Shown in pieces: positions 8,014 to 17,681 of a stretch of 64,000 nt of DNA. Under the pieces are notes generated by a model that worked only from the letters and a program-made list of their open reading frames with translations, had not been told where the DNA came from and ran no database searches. The translations under genes and the position numbers were made by a program. Numbering within the stretch: the stretch's first letter is position 1; each line of letters starts with the position of its first letter. This DNA is from Methanolobus psychrophilus R15. GTDB taxonomy: Archaea; Halobacteriota; Methanosarcinia; Methanosarcinales; Methanosarcinaceae. The stretch lies in contig CP003083.1 of the NCBI GenBank assembly GCA_000306725.1, positions 868,001 to 932,000 of the forward strand, given 5' to 3'.

Positions 8014-9360
8014 ATGACTGAAATAGGTATAATAGCAGTTGGCGGATACAACGAAATGGGCCGCAACATGACTGCGATCAGAGTAAACGAGGATATAATA
8101 ATCATCGATATGGGCATTCGCCTGGACAGGGTCCAGATCCATGAGGACGTAGACACCGACAGGATGCACTCACTTGAACTGATAGAAATGGGAGCGATAC
8201 CTGACGACACGATAATGAATGAGGTCAACGGTAATGTGCGTGCCATAGTCTGCACACACGGTCACCTAGACCACATTGGCGCTATCCCCAAGCTTGCGCA
8301 CCGCTACGCAGCACCAATAATCGCAACCCCTTATACTACTGCTTTGATAAAGCACCAGATAGATTCCGAGAGGAAGTTCGGTGTAAAGAACAATATCGTT
8401 GCACTGAAGGCAGGGGAAACCCTTGAGATCACAAAGGATATCACAATCGAGTTCATCAACACGCAGCACAGCATCATAGATACGGTCTTTGTAGCCATAC
8501 ACACGCCAAGCGGTGCTGTTGTATACGCATGTGACTTCAAGTTTGACAGGACACCCACCCTGGGAGAGGTACCCGACTTTGACAGGCTAAAAGAGCTTGG
8601 GAAAGAAGGAGTCATTGCACTCATCACTGAGAGCACCAATGCAGGCAGGAATGGAAAGACACCTTCTGAACTTATAGCACACATGATGCTCAAGGACGTC
8701 CTGCTCGGTACGGAAGAATCTGCTGTCGGTATGATAGTAACCACCTTTGCATCACACATAGCACGCGTGAATTCTATTGTGCAGTTCGCGCAAGAGATGG
8801 GAAGGATACCCGTGCTCCTTGGAAGGTCCATGGAAAGGTATGTAGGTACTGCATATCAGCTTGGATACATTGACCTTCCCGAAAACGTGGAGATATATGG
8901 ATCACGCCGCGACATCGACAATGCACTGAAAAAGATAATGGAAGCAGGCAAGGACAAGTACCTGCCAGTCATGACCGGGCACCAGGGTGAACCCGGAGCT
9001 GTCCTTGGCAGGATAGCTAATGGTGAGACTCCGTTCAAGGTAGAGACCGGAGATAGGATCATATTCTCAGCAAATGTGATACCAAACCCAATGACACAGG
9101 CAAACCGCTATGCACTTGAGACAAAGCTAAAGATGAAAGGGGCAAGGATATATGATAATGTACACGTTTCCGGACACGCATACCGGGAAGATCACTGGGA
9201 ACTGCTCAGGATGCTGAAACCAGAACATGTAATTCCGGCACACGGAACCATACAGATGCACAGCGAATATATCCAGATGGCTGAAGATGCAGGTTATTCA
9301 CTCGGCGATACTCTGCACCTGTTGAGGAATGGAGAAGAACTCTATATCGAAGAAGATTAA
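8014..9360 (+). CDS. rnj: ribonuclease J (archaeal beta-CASP nuclease)
   Basis: 448-residue metallo-beta-lactamase/beta-CASP nuclease. The zinc motif THGHLDHIGA (His82, His84, Asp86, His87) is complete, with later metal ligands in NTQHSI and CDFKFDRTP, and the C-terminal VSGHAYREDHWELLRMLKP plus PAHGT. The length and the RNase J-type VGGYNEMGRNMTAI start place it in archaeal RNase J, a 5'-3' exoribonuclease in characterised Euryarchaeota. The location between fni and the prenyltransferase gene is typical of Methanosarcinales. Confidence 0.93.
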   Translation: MTEIGIIAVGGYNEMGRNMTAIRVNEDIIIIDMGIRLDRVQIHEDVDTDRMHSLELIEMGAIPDDTIMNEVNGNVRAIVCTHGHLDHIGAIPKLAHRYAAPIIATPYTTALIKHQIDSERKFGVKNNIVALKAGETLEITKDITIEFINTQHSIIDTVFVAIHTPSGAVVYACDFKFDRTPTLGEVPDFDRLKELGKEGVIALITESTNAGRNGKTPSELIAHMMLKDVLLGTEESAVGMIVTTFASHIARVNSIVQFAQEMGRIPVLLGRSMERYVGTAYQLGYIDLPENVEIYGSRRDIDNALKKIMEAGKDKYLPVMTGHQGEPGAVLGRIANGETPFKVETGDRIIFSANVIPNPMTQANRYALETKLKMKGARIYDNVHVSGHAYREDHWELLRMLKPEHVIPAHGTIQMHSEYIQMAEDAGYSLGDTLHLLRNGEELYIEED

Positions 9361-9395
9361 GAGTTAAGACTTAAGGAAAAACAGTGTGATAAACT

Positions 9396-10361
9396 ATGGA
9401 TCTGATAGGAGAGATAAAAAAGAGGTCTGTCCGCGTCGATAAGGGTATTGAGGACTATCTCCCGGTGTCCAGGCCGACAGAACTTTATAAAGCAGCCCGC
9501 TACCTGCCGGATGCCGGCGGGAAAAGACTCAGGCCCGCCATTGTGATCTTGGCAGCAGAGGCTGTGGGCTGTGAGCCTGAAAAGGTTCTTCCTGCTGCTG
9601 TTGCCGTAGAGCTCGTGCATAATTTCACACTTGTCCATGATGACATCATGGACAGGGATGACATACGCAGAGGAATGCCCGCCGTCCATGTAAAATGGGG
9701 AGAGGCAGGCGCGATCCTGGCAGGCGATACCCTCTACTCAAAAGCCTTTGAGATAATGACATGTGCCAATGGCACCCCTGAGAACCTTCTAAAGTGCGTC
9801 GATATACTGTCCAAGACATGCAGGGACATCTGTGAAGGCCAATGGATGGATATCGAGTTCGAAGACCGCACGGATGTCACCGAGGAAGAATACCTTGACA
9901 TGATAGAGAAAAAGACAGGTGTGCTCTATGCTGCCGCATGCAAGATAGGAGCCATACTTGGTGGCGCATCCAATGAAACAGCAGACACTTTTTATGAGTT
10001 TGGCCGGCTCATAGGCATTGCTTTCCAGATCTATGATGATGTCATTGATATGATCACTCCTGAAGAGGTACTTGGCAAGGTCAGAGGAAGCGACCTCATG
10101 GAAGGTAAAAAGACACTCATAGCCATTCATGCACTGAACAATGGTGTCGAAATGGATATATTCGGCAAGGGAGAGGCCAGCATAGAAGAGATAAATGATG
10201 CTGTCCGCCTCCTGGAAGATGCCGGCTCGATAAACTACGCAAGGGATCTTGCAGTGTCACATATTGCAAAAGGCAAAGGGCTCCTTGATATTCTTGAGGA
10301 TAGCGAGTCAAAAGATATACTTCTTGCAATCGCCGATTACATGATCCAGAGAACACATTAA
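9396..10361 (+). CDS. idsA: geranylgeranyl/farnesyl diphosphate synthase (polyprenyl synthetase family)
   Basis: All-trans prenyltransferase, 321 residues, extending DMAPP with IPP to make the chains of archaeal ether lipids. The first aspartate-rich motif is in LVHDDIMDRDDIRRG and the second in FQIYDDVIDM, with GGKRLRP and the KKTGVLYAAAC region also conserved. Product length (C15 or C20) cannot be settled from the sequence alone. It closes the isoprenoid operon and is followed by a hairpin/T-run terminator at 10372. Confidence 0.94.
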   Translation: MDLIGEIKKRSVRVDKGIEDYLPVSRPTELYKAARYLPDAGGKRLRPAIVILAAEAVGCEPEKVLPAAVAVELVHNFTLVHDDIMDRDDIRRGMPAVHVKWGEAGAILAGDTLYSKAFEIMTCANGTPENLLKCVDILSKTCRDICEGQWMDIEFEDRTDVTEEEYLDMIEKKTGVLYAAACKIGAILGGASNETADTFYEFGRLIGIAFQIYDDVIDMITPEEVLGKVRGSDLMEGKKTLIAIHALNNGVEMDIFGKGEASIEEINDAVRLLEDAGSINYARDLAVSHIAKGKGLLDILEDSESKDILLAIADYMIQRTH

Positions 10362-10371
10362 CTTTTTTGAT

Positions 10372-10399
10372 GAAGGGTTTTGCCCTTCCTTTTTTATTT
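10372..10399 (+). terminator. terminator of the isoprenoid operon
   Basis: GAAGGG (10372-10377) pairs with CCCTTC (10383-10388) around a TTTTG loop, followed by CTTTTTTATTT. It sits 10 bases after the idsA stop. Confidence 0.75.
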
Positions 10400-10493
10400 C
10401 AGATTGAGATTTATATTTGCCTGCTGTAGCTACTGATTACTATTATAGCTGCAGGATTCAGTAAATCTGCATAGATCAATAGATAGTACGAGG

Positions 10494-10525
10494 TAAAAAA
10501 AGAGATACGGGACGTCACTGCCCGT
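10494..10525 (-). terminator. terminator of ppdK
   Basis: On the minus strand ACGGG and CCCGT (10521-10525 and 10507-10511) form a hairpin directly after the ppdK stop, followed by a run of seven Ts (complement of 10494-10500). It faces the idsA terminator across a short AT-rich gap. Confidence 0.7.
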
Positions 10526-10528
10526 ATG

Positions 10529-13201
10529 TTACTGAAGGGATCTGCCTTCTTCCTCGAGAACTGCCTGTGCTGCAGCAAGCCGGGCGATGGGCACACGGAA
10601 TGGCGAGCAGCTCACATAATCAAGCCCGGCCCTGTACCCAAACTTTACGGAACTTGGCTCTCCCCCGTGTTCACCGCATATGCCAATCTTAAGATCCGGC
10701 CTTGTAGAACGGCCTTTTTCGATACCTATTCTCACAAGTTCACCAACACCTTCCTGGTCAAGGACAGCGAATGGGTCATTCCCCAGGATACTATCGGCGA
10801 CATAGCATGGAAGGAACTTGCCTGCATCATCCCTGCTGAAACCAAAGGTTGTCTGGGTCAGGTCATTGGTACCGAAGGAAAAGAACTCAGCCTCACGGGC
10901 TATCTGGTCTGCCGTCAGGGCTGCTCTGGGGAGCTCTATCATTGTACCTATCATGTAATCCATCTTTACTTTCTTTTCAGCCAGCACGGATTCAATGACA
11001 TTAATCACATGCTTTTTCACTGCTTTAAGCTCGTTCACGTGACATATAAGAGGGATCATTATCTCAGGCACGACATCCATGCCTTCAGTCTTAAGCTGGC
11101 AGGCAGCCTCGACGATAGCCTGCACTTGCATGTCGTATATCTCCGGATAGGTTATGCCAAGACGGCATCCCCGGTGGCCGAGCATGGGATTGATCTCTGT
11201 CAAAGACTCGACACGCTCCATGATAACCTTTAAGACTGTAAGTTCGTCAGCATTGCTTGCAAGTCTCTCAGCTTCGAGAAGACGGAACTTTTCTGCCAGT
11301 TCCTCGTGCTTTGGCAGGAACTCGTGAAGTGGCGGGTCAAGCAGACGTATGGTCACAGGATATCCTTGCATGGCGCGGAAGATACCGATGAAGTCCTCCC
11401 TTTGCATAGGCAACAGCTTGCTGAGAGCCTCTTTCCGGGCATATTCATCTTCCGCCAGGATCATTTCCCTGACGACAGGTATCCTGTCATCACCAAAGAA
11501 CATGTGCTCTGTCCTGCACAGTCCAATTCCCTCTGCACCAAAGTCCCTTGCTACAGCCGCATCGTGAGGAGTATCGGCATTTGTCCTAACGCTCATCTTC
11601 CTTACTTCATCAGCCCAGGAAAGCAGGATCTTGAGTTCTTTACTGACCCCTGGTATGACGAGCGAGACTTTTCCAAGGATCACTGATCCCGCTGCTCCAT
11701 CGATAGATATGTAGTCGCCTTCCTTTATACGAAGGTCATTAACAGTGAACACTTTTTCATGAATATCAATACTTATAGCTCCGCAACCTGCTACACAGGG
11801 CTTGCCCATTCCCCTGGCAACTACAGCGGCGTGAGAGGTCATCCCTCCGCGCACTGTAAGTATACCCTGGGCAGCATCCATGCCTCCTATGTCTTCAGGT
11901 GATGTCTCTGCCCTGACAAGGATCACTTTCTTGTTGAGCGCAGCCATCTCCTCGGCATGCTCGGCTGTGAAGACAACTTTCCCCACAGCTGCGCCTGGTG
12001 ATGCAGGCAGCCCGGTTGCGATGACCTCATACTTTGCACTTGAGTCTATCGTCGGGTGCAGTAATTGGTCTATCTGCTCCGGCCTGACCCTCATAAGTGC
12101 TGTCTTCTTATCTATCAGGTCCTCGGTGACCATATCAACAGCAATATTCAGGGCAGCTGCTGCAGTACGTTTACCATTCCTGGTCTGCAGCATGTAGAGC
12201 TTGCCTTCCTGGATAGTGAACTCGATGTCCTGCATATCCCTGAAGTGTTTCTCAAGCTTCTGGCAAATGTCCACAAGCTGTGCATAGGCTCCGGGCATTT
12301 TCTGTGCAAGGGTCGTGATGGTCAGAGGAGTCCTGATACCCGCTACTACATCCTCGCCCTGTGCATTCATAAGATACTCGCCAAAGAACTCCTTCTTACC
12401 GGTTGCAGGGTCCCTTGTGAAAGCAACACCTGTGCCCGATGTCTCACCCATGTTACCGTAGACCATTGTCTGCACGTTGACGGCAGTACCCCAGTCCATC
12501 GGGATGTTGTTGAGTTTCCTGTACCTGATAGCACGTTGGTTGTTCCATGAATTGAAAACAGCCTCAATGGACATTTGGAGCTGTTTACGCGGATCCTGAG
12601 GGAATTCAGAGCCGGTCTTCTTCTTTATAATTTCTTTGAACGTTTCAGCCAGCTGTTTTAGGGCACCTGCATTAAGCTGTGTATCCTGCTTGACACCAAG
12701 CTCATTTTTCTTGGCCTCTATGGCAGATTCGAAATACTCGTGCTTTATATCCAGTACCACATCCCCGAACATCATCAGGAACCTGCGGTAACTGTCATAG
12801 GCAAATCTTTCATTACCGGTCTTTTTTGCAAGACCTGCAACAGACACATCATTCAGGCCCAGGTTCAGGACAGTGTCCATCATACCGGGCATGGAAACAC
12901 GTGCACCCGACCTGACCGAAAGCAGGAGAGGATCCTTCAGATCCCCAAATTTCTTGCCATTCACCTTTTCGAGTTTCTCGATAGCAGCGTCTATCTGATC
13001 AAGAATGCCGTCAGGGTATGACCCATTCTCAAGATAGAGCACACAAACTTCAGTTGTGATAGTGAACCCAGGCGGAACCGGTATTCCCAGATTGGCCATT
13101 TCTGCAAGGTTGGCACCTTTGCCACCCAGCAGGTCTTTCATGCTGTTTTTACCTTCAGTTTCTTCTTTCCCGAAAAAGTATACGAATTTTCTATCTGCCA
13201 C
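10529..13201 (-). CDS. ppdK: pyruvate, phosphate dikinase
   Basis: 890-residue PPDK, which interconverts pyruvate + ATP + Pi and PEP + AMP + PPi. The domains in order are the ATP-grasp domain (KDLLGGKGANLAEM at the start; TRDPATGKKEFFGEYL), the swivelling phospho-His domain (GGMTSHAAVVARGMGKPCV, His near residue 456) and the C-terminal PEP/pyruvate barrel (GLCRTEHMFF; MIGTMIELPRAAL; SFGTNDLTQ; GICGEHGG with the catalytic Cys). The start is the GTG at 13201, 7 bases after GGAGG; the ATG at 13219 lies upstream of that ribosome site. In a methanogen it serves gluconeogenesis from pyruvate. Confidence 0.95.
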   Translation of the reverse strand: MADRKFVYFFGKEETEGKNSMKDLLGGKGANLAEMANLGIPVPPGFTITTEVCVLYLENGSYPDGILDQIDAAIEKLEKVNGKKFGDLKDPLLLSVRSGARVSMPGMMDTVLNLGLNDVSVAGLAKKTGNERFAYDSYRRFLMMFGDVVLDIKHEYFESAIEAKKNELGVKQDTQLNAGALKQLAETFKEIIKKKTGSEFPQDPRKQLQMSIEAVFNSWNNQRAIRYRKLNNIPMDWGTAVNVQTMVYGNMGETSGTGVAFTRDPATGKKEFFGEYLMNAQGEDVVAGIRTPLTITTLAQKMPGAYAQLVDICQKLEKHFRDMQDIEFTIQEGKLYMLQTRNGKRTAAAALNIAVDMVTEDLIDKKTALMRVRPEQIDQLLHPTIDSSAKYEVIATGLPASPGAAVGKVVFTAEHAEEMAALNKKVILVRAETSPEDIGGMDAAQGILTVRGGMTSHAAVVARGMGKPCVAGCGAISIDIHEKVFTVNDLRIKEGDYISIDGAAGSVILGKVSLVIPGVSKELKILLSWADEVRKMSVRTNADTPHDAAVARDFGAEGIGLCRTEHMFFGDDRIPVVREMILAEDEYARKEALSKLLPMQREDFIGIFRAMQGYPVTIRLLDPPLHEFLPKHEELAEKFRLLEAERLASNADELTVLKVIMERVESLTEINPMLGHRGCRLGITYPEIYDMQVQAIVEAACQLKTEGMDVVPEIMIPLICHVNELKAVKKHVINVIESVLAEKKVKMDYMIGTMIELPRAALTADQIAREAEFFSFGTNDLTQTTFGFSRDDAGKFLPCYVADSILGNDPFAVLDQEGVGELVRIGIEKGRSTRPDLKIGICGEHGGEPSSVKFGYRAGLDYVSCSPFRVPIARLAAAQAVLEEEGRSLQ

Positions 13202-13503
13202 CAGATTTCCTCCACGCATAAAATAGATGATGGTAGTTTAAGTATAAAATCATTATAGAGATGTTATAAAGTGACAATAAAGTCGTGCCAAAATAGTTCT
13301 GTTATAACTTTAAGGTTGTGGTCTATGAAAAGATAGCACGGCCATCACCTGCCGGAAGATATAAAACATAAAAGGAATTTATTCTCCGAATCAACGATAT
13401 CTTTTTGTAGAGATAAATAGCGGTATTAAAACTTCTGCGTAAACTATATATAACATCAACACGAGAATAGTTTCAAATAAAAAAAGAAGAACTTGCACAA
13501 AAT
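13202..13503. promoter_or_regulatory. divergent promoter region between ppdK and gar1
   Basis: About 300 bases with no gene, AT-rich. Toward gar1, AAACTATATATAACATC (13441-13457) is a strong TATA element placed about 50 bases before the ATG. Toward ppdK, the stretch around 13236-13250 reads as a TATA-like TTTATACTTA on the minus strand. CGGCCATCACCTGCCGG (13339-13355) is a weak inverted repeat between them. No RNA gene is evident. Confidence 0.5.
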
Positions 13504-13764
13504 ATGAAACGACTGGGTAAAGTATTGCATCTTTCGAAACAGGATGATCTGATCATCAGAGGGGAAACAAATAAGTTTTCCGGATCTATGAAGGAAATGC
13601 CTAGAATACATTCTTTTGTTCTTGATAAGTCAATTAAGAGGATAGGGAAGGTTACCGGTGTTTTCGGACCTGTTGACTGGCCCTATTACATTGTGAAACC
13701 GAACAAGGGAATTGCTGGTTCTGAACTTCAAAAAATGGTAAATGAACGGGTTTACGTTCAGTGA
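13504..13764 (+). CDS. gar1: H/ACA RNP protein Gar1
   Basis: 86-residue Gar1-family protein, a core component of the H/ACA ribonucleoprotein that makes guided pseudouridines in rRNA. The family pattern is the beta-barrel core with RLGKVLHLSKQDDLIIRG at the start, then VLDKSIKRIGKVTGVFGPVDWPYYIVKP. It is directly upstream of the TFB gene, a pairing common in archaea. A TATA element lies about 50 bases upstream. Confidence 0.9.
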   Translation: MKRLGKVLHLSKQDDLIIRGETNKFSGSMKEMPRIHSFVLDKSIKRIGKVTGVFGPVDWPYYIVKPNKGIAGSELQKMVNERVYVQ

Positions 13765-13860
13765 ATACATGAGCCTTTTAAATTGTTGTTGTGAGCTGTG
13801 GTTGACTGAGAGATGACTGAAGGAATATATTTTCTGTTTATAGAGATAAGGTGATTGAAA

Positions 13861-14874
13861 ATGGTCGAAGTTGAAAGGGTACGGTATTCCGACACTTCCG
13901 AAAGGGAGAAGATACGTGCAATGATCAAGGCACGTAAGGAAAAAGAGAAAGACATGGACGTTGAGAAGGCAAAGGTCCAGTGTCCTGAGTGTGGCAGCCG
14001 CAGCCTGGTACAGGACTATGAGAGGGCCGAGCTGGTCTGCTCTGACTGTGGACTTGTCGTAGATGCCGAGTTCGTCGATGAGGGACCCGAATGGCGTGCA
14101 TTTGACCACGACCAGAGAATGAAACGCTCACGTGTAGGTGCGCCAATGACCTACACTATACATGACAAAGGTCTCTCCACAATGATAGACTGGAGAAACC
14201 GTGACTCTTATGGGAAATCTATTTCCTCCAAGAACAGGGCGCAACTGTACAGGCTGAGAAAATGGCAGCGTAGGATACGCGTCAGTAACGCTACTGAAAG
14301 GAACCTTGCTTTCGCATTGTCCGAACTGGACCGAATGGCATCAGCTCTCGGCCTGCCAAGGACAGTACGTGAGACAGCGGCAGTGGTCTACAGGAAAGCC
14401 GTTGATAAGAACCTCATCCGTGGAAGGAGCATTGAAGGTGTTGCCGCAGCAGCACTGTACGCAGCATGCCGCCAGTGCAGTGTCCCAAGGACACTAGACG
14501 AGATAGGAGAGGTATCAAGGGTAAGCAGGAAAGAGATAGGCAGGACATACCGCTTTATCTCAAGGGAACTTTCCCTCAAGCTCATGCCGACCTCGCCAAT
14601 CGACTACGTGCCGAGGTTCTGCTCAGGCCTTAACCTCAAAGGTGAAGTGCAGTCAAGAGGCGTGGAGATCCTGAGGCAGGCTTCCGAGAAAGAGCTTACC
14701 AGCGGCCGTGGCCCGACAGGTGTAGCTGCAGCAGCCATCTACATTGCCTCCATCCTGTGCGGCGAGCGCAGGACGCAGCGCGAGGTCGCTGATGTTGCAG
14801 GTGTGACCGAGGTCACTATCCGTAACAGATACAAGGAACTTGCAGAAGAGCTCGATATCGAGATCATTCTCTGA
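13861..14874 (+). CDS. tfb: transcription initiation factor IIB (TFB)
   Basis: 337-residue general transcription factor. The N-terminal zinc ribbon has Cys41-x2-Cys44 and Cys60-x2-Cys63. The B-reader/linker follows ([19 protein letters not shown]), then two cyclin folds ([38 protein letters not shown]) and the helix-turn-helix that contacts the BRE ([19 protein letters not shown]). The ATG at 13861 has AAGGTGAT 6 bases upstream; the in-frame TTG at 13855 is less well placed. It recruits RNA polymerase to TBP-TATA complexes. A 10-bp hairpin follows the gene. Confidence 0.96.
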   Translation: MVEVERVRYSDTSEREKIRAMIKARKEKEKDMDVEKAKVQCPECGSRSLVQDYERAELVCSDCGLVVDAEFVDEGPEWRAFDHDQRMKRSRVGAPMTYTIHDKGLSTMIDWRNRDSYGKSISSKNRAQLYRLRKWQRRIRVSNATERNLAFALSELDRMASALGLPRTVRETAAVVYRKAVDKNLIRGRSIEGVAAAALYAACRQCSVPRTLDEIGEVSRVSRKEIGRTYRFISRELSLKLMPTSPIDYVPRFCSGLNLKGEVQSRGVEILRQASEKELTSGRGPTGVAAAAIYIASILCGERRTQREVADVAGVTEVTIRNRYKELAEELDIEIIL

Positions 14875-14904
14875 GCACACAATATACCGGAACGAAGTAA
14901 GTGG

Positions 14905-14950
14905 ACAAAGGAAGGGATCACGACTGCTTCCTTTGTTACATATTCATTTT
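14905..14950 (+). terminator. terminator of gar1-tfb
   Basis: ACAAAGGAAG (14905-14914) is the perfect complement of CTTCCTTTGT (14927-14936); T-rich sequence follows to 14950. The 10-bp stem lies 30 bases after the tfb stop. Confidence 0.65.
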
Positions 14951-14994
14951 TGCCAGATATTTTTAACATTTGACCAGATCAAGCAGTGTTAACT

Positions 14995-15606
14995 ATGTTA
15001 GAGCTACTGGAGATGCTGGCCATCGGATTTACCGTGGGGATGACAGGTGCGCTTGTGCCCGGACCAATGCTTTTCGCGACTATCGACACATCCCTGAAAA
15101 GGGGATGGCAGGCAGGTCCGGAGATCTTCATCGGCCACGCGGCCTTAGAGTTCATAGTTTGCATGCTGATAATATACGGCATCACAGCAGTAAGTGACAA
15201 CACTGTCACGGCAATATCCATTATAGGAGGAGCCACACTGGTTATCTTCGGCATCCTCACAATCAGGAATGCAAATGGTGCGGCAGGCTCAATGCATGAG
15301 CACAGGAGCAATTATTCGAGCCCTGTGCTGGCAGGGATATTAGCTTCTGCCTCGAATCCCTATTTCTGGCTGTGGTGGCTTGCCGCAGGGAGCGCCCTTG
15401 TACTGAAAGGACTTGAGATTAGCATGCTTGCAGCAGCACTGTTTGTTATAGGTCACTGGATGGCAGACCTGAGTTATTTCATGGTTGTTTCCACATCATT
15501 CAGCAAAGGGAAGAAGCTGATGTCCCCAAAACTTTATGAAAGGGTACTGATGTCATGTGGTCTGTTCCTTGTCCTGTTCGGGGCATGGTTTATCATAGGT
15601 ACATAA
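14995..15606 (+). CDS. LysE-type transporter
   Basis: Membrane protein of about 204 residues with six hydrophobic segments, resembling the LysE/RhtB export family. The first helix carries the family's GMTGALVPGPMLFATIDTSL signature, and SNPYFWLWWLAAG appears in the middle. The family exports amino acids; the substrate here is unknown. The ATG at 14995 is about 30 bases from ATATTTTTAA (14958-14967), which suggests a nearly leaderless transcript; a GTG at 14986 is an alternative. It is followed after 2 bases by the tRNA methyltransferase gene. Confidence 0.82.
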   Translation: MLELLEMLAIGFTVGMTGALVPGPMLFATIDTSLKRGWQAGPEIFIGHAALEFIVCMLIIYGITAVSDNTVTAISIIGGATLVIFGILTIRNANGAAGSMHEHRSNYSSPVLAGILASASNPYFWLWWLAAGSALVLKGLEISMLAAALFVIGHWMADLSYFMVVSTSFSKGKKLMSPKLYERVLMSCGLFLVLFGAWFIIGT

Positions 15607-15608
15607 AC

Positions 15609-16610
15609 ATGAGAAAAAGTTGCATCCGGATTTTGAAAAAGAACGGCGAGCCTATACGAAGGGCACTTCTTGATATGGATCTGCTGGACAATGCTTCCAG
15701 GATCTGCTCGGAAGGTGACTTCCTTTACCTGCCCCTCACAGCAGAACCGCAGGATACAGAGCTTAAGTTGCTGCCGGGAGATTTTGAGCTCACAGAGCAG
15801 GATTTTAAAGAGCATAAAGGACAACTGAAGCTTGAAGACCTTATGGATGAAGTGCCGCATTTTGAAGTGATAGGAGATATCGCGCTTATCGAAGATGACG
15901 TGTCGCAGCCTGAAATGGTCGCTGAGGCCATCATGAAAGTCAAGGTCAATGTTAAAACGGTACTTGCTGCCCTGGGACCTGTAGAGGGAGAGTTCAGAAC
16001 CCGCAGGTTCAGGAGAATCGCAGGAGAGGACAAGACCTCCACCATCCACAAAGAGTACGGATGCAGATACTACATCGACCTTGAAAAAGCATACTTTACT
16101 CCCCGCCTCGCAACGGAGCGCTCGCGTATCCTGGCACAGGTCGGAGAAGGACAGACCGTTGTGGACATGTTCGCAGGTGTCGGCCCCTATAGCATAATGA
16201 TAGCAAAAAAGAGCAATGACATACGGGTTATCGCCATCGATAAGAATCCAGATGCTGTTGAGTTCCTGCGCCGCAACGTAGAACTCAATTCCGCGACTAA
16301 CGTCGAGACGATTGAAGGCGATGCAAACCTGGAAGCAGATCGATTCTCAGGCCTGGCGGACCATATCATCATGAATTTACCTCACAACGCCCACGAGTTC
16401 CTTGACGCTGCCGTGAAACTCTGTTCCCGAAATGCTACCATCCACTATTACGATATTACACCAGAGGATGACCTTTTCCAGGGTTCTCTGAAGCTAATCG
16501 AGGAAGCTGCAGGCAGAGCAGGCCGGAAAACCGAAGTTATTCATACAAGGGTCGTCCGTTCCTATGCCCCACACCAGTTCAACGTATGTATAGAAGTGAA
16601 AGTAATATAA
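15609..16610 (+). CDS. trm5: tRNA (guanine-37-N1)-methyltransferase, Trm5 type
   Basis: 333-residue class I SAM methyltransferase of the archaeal Trm5/TYW2 family, which methylates G37 next to the anticodon. The order is an N-terminal D1-type region, a central domain with FRTRRFRRIAGEDKTSTIHKEYG and YYIDLEKAYFTPRLATER, then the SAM fold with VVDMFAGVGPYSIMIAKK (motif I) and the catalytic-loop motif HIIMNLPHNAHEFLD. The NLPH motif is the Trm5/Taw hallmark. The ATG at 15609 is chosen because the longer frame overlaps the transporter gene. tRNA-Thr lies just downstream. Confidence 0.9.
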   Translation: MRKSCIRILKKNGEPIRRALLDMDLLDNASRICSEGDFLYLPLTAEPQDTELKLLPGDFELTEQDFKEHKGQLKLEDLMDEVPHFEVIGDIALIEDDVSQPEMVAEAIMKVKVNVKTVLAALGPVEGEFRTRRFRRIAGEDKTSTIHKEYGCRYYIDLEKAYFTPRLATERSRILAQVGEGQTVVDMFAGVGPYSIMIAKKSNDIRVIAIDKNPDAVEFLRRNVELNSATNVETIEGDANLEADRFSGLADHIIMNLPHNAHEFLDAAVKLCSRNATIHYYDITPEDDLFQGSLKLIEEAAGRAGRKTEVIHTRVVRSYAPHQFNVCIEVKVI

Positions 16611-16675
16611 TAGAACATGACCATATAAGCGAAATCATTAAATCACTATATACGATTATAAGGTCATCCACATCT

Positions 16676-16747
16676 GCCTCTGTGGCTTAGCGGTATAGCG
16701 GCTGATTCGTAATCAGCAGGTCGGGGGTTCAAATCCCCCCGGAGGCT
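16676..16747 (+). tRNA. tRNA-Thr (anticodon CGU)
   Basis: 72-nt cloverleaf without intron. Acceptor GCCTCTG (16676-16682) pairs with CGGAGGC (16740-16746), with discriminator T16747. The anticodon arm CTGAT-TCGTAAT-CAG carries CGT at 16708-16710. The T arm is GGGGG-TTCAAAT-CCCCC. CCA is not encoded. An AT-rich, gene-poor stretch starts right after it. Confidence 0.95.
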
Positions 16748-16982
16748 ATTATTTTTTAAATCAAAGATTTATAATGAATTAGATTTAGTTCAACATATAT
16801 CTTTATTTAGCGAACTAATTTCGTATTGAATTAGCACCCATCCTAATCTCCAACCTTTCCCGAACATGAGCATTCAGAATGATAGTGTCGAGAATTCTCT
16901 GCGTAATCTTCTCTTAATCCCTATTTTATATTCAATTCAGGCTGGCTTTCAATAAAATATTTATTGACATGAAAGAAAGTAA

Positions 16983-17240
16983 TACTCGTATGGTAGAAAC
17001 ACCAAAACCAATATACAATCATTCAAAGTTACTGAACGTATAAAAGCAAAAGCGTTTGAGTTACTCGAGAAGTATCCAGAAGGTCTGCATTGGTCAGAAC
17101 TGCTCTCAAAGATTAAGGCATCAGCTCCAACTTTTCAGCCGAAAACGGTCAATGGATGCATCTGCAAACTTGTCGAAAACTTCCCTGACAGGATTTACAA
17201 GCCATCTAAAGGGCTTTTCCGGCTACTGAAATATAAATAG
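16983..17240 (+). pseudogene. remnant of a small winged-helix domain gene
   Basis: From 16983 to the TAG at 17238 one frame is open and clearly protein-like: TERIKAKAFELLEKYPEGLH, then WSELLSKIKASAP, KTVNGCICKLVENFPDRIYK and PSKGLFRLLKY. This resembles the wHTH domain found in some archaeal restriction-type proteins (recalled, not searched). The frame has no ATG, GTG or TTG near its beginning; the ATG at 16990 is in another frame that stops after 17 codons, and a one-base shift there would join them. I therefore read it as a frameshifted or truncated remnant. Alternatively it uses a non-standard start. Confidence 0.5.
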
Positions 17241-17294
17241 ACCTTCTCCTCACATGAACATGTTAGCCATGAGAAAGAACCTCCCAAAACTCCA

Positions 17295-17681
17295 TCATGC
17301 TCTTATTGAGGCTGAGACATTATTGGAAAGATAAAATGAAGTTGCTTCATAAAACTGATTAATCTTATATGGTTTTAAAAGGTATCTTATATTATTCTTT
17401 TCCAGGAACTCTTTTTCATTCTCACGTATAATACATGCCGTAACAACAACAACTGGAGTATTAGAATTCAAAGTCCTTTTTAGTCTTTGAAGCACTTCAA
17501 AGCCATCAACTTTAGGAAGCTGCATATCTAATATTATTAGGTCAAAAAGGTATTTGTTGACAAGTTCCAATGCTTGTTTTCCATCATTTGCTACTTCTGA
17601 TGTGTAACCTTTCGTTTCAAGGAGACAAACAACCAGTTCCATGCTCTCAATATTGTCTTCCACTACAAGGACACTTTTCAC
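17295..17681 (-). CDS. single-domain response regulator
   Basis: A receiver (REC) domain with no output domain, about 128 residues. The acidic pocket is Glu8-Asp9, the phosphoacceptor is Asp52 in LIILDMQLPKVDG, with Thr81 (VVVVTACI) and Lys103 (LLKPYK) also conserved. The GTG at 17681 lies 8 bases after GGGAG; a GTG at 17690 would overlap that site. No histidine kinase is adjacent. It stands alone in an AT-rich island, near the CheF-like gene on the other strand, so a role in chemotaxis or another phosphorelay is possible but unproven. Confidence 0.85.
   Translation of the reverse strand: MKSVLVVEDNIESMELVVCLLETKGYTSEVANDGKQALELVNKYLFDLIILDMQLPKVDGFEVLQRLKRTLNSNTPVVVVTACIIRENEKEFLEKNNIRYLLKPYKINQFYEATSFYLSNNVSASIRA

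Noticed and set aside
13765-13860. C/D-like boxes (CTGA, GATGA) between gar1 and tfb
   Set aside because: The boxes are too close together and no proper C box or terminal stem is present; the stretch is better read as the tfb leader.
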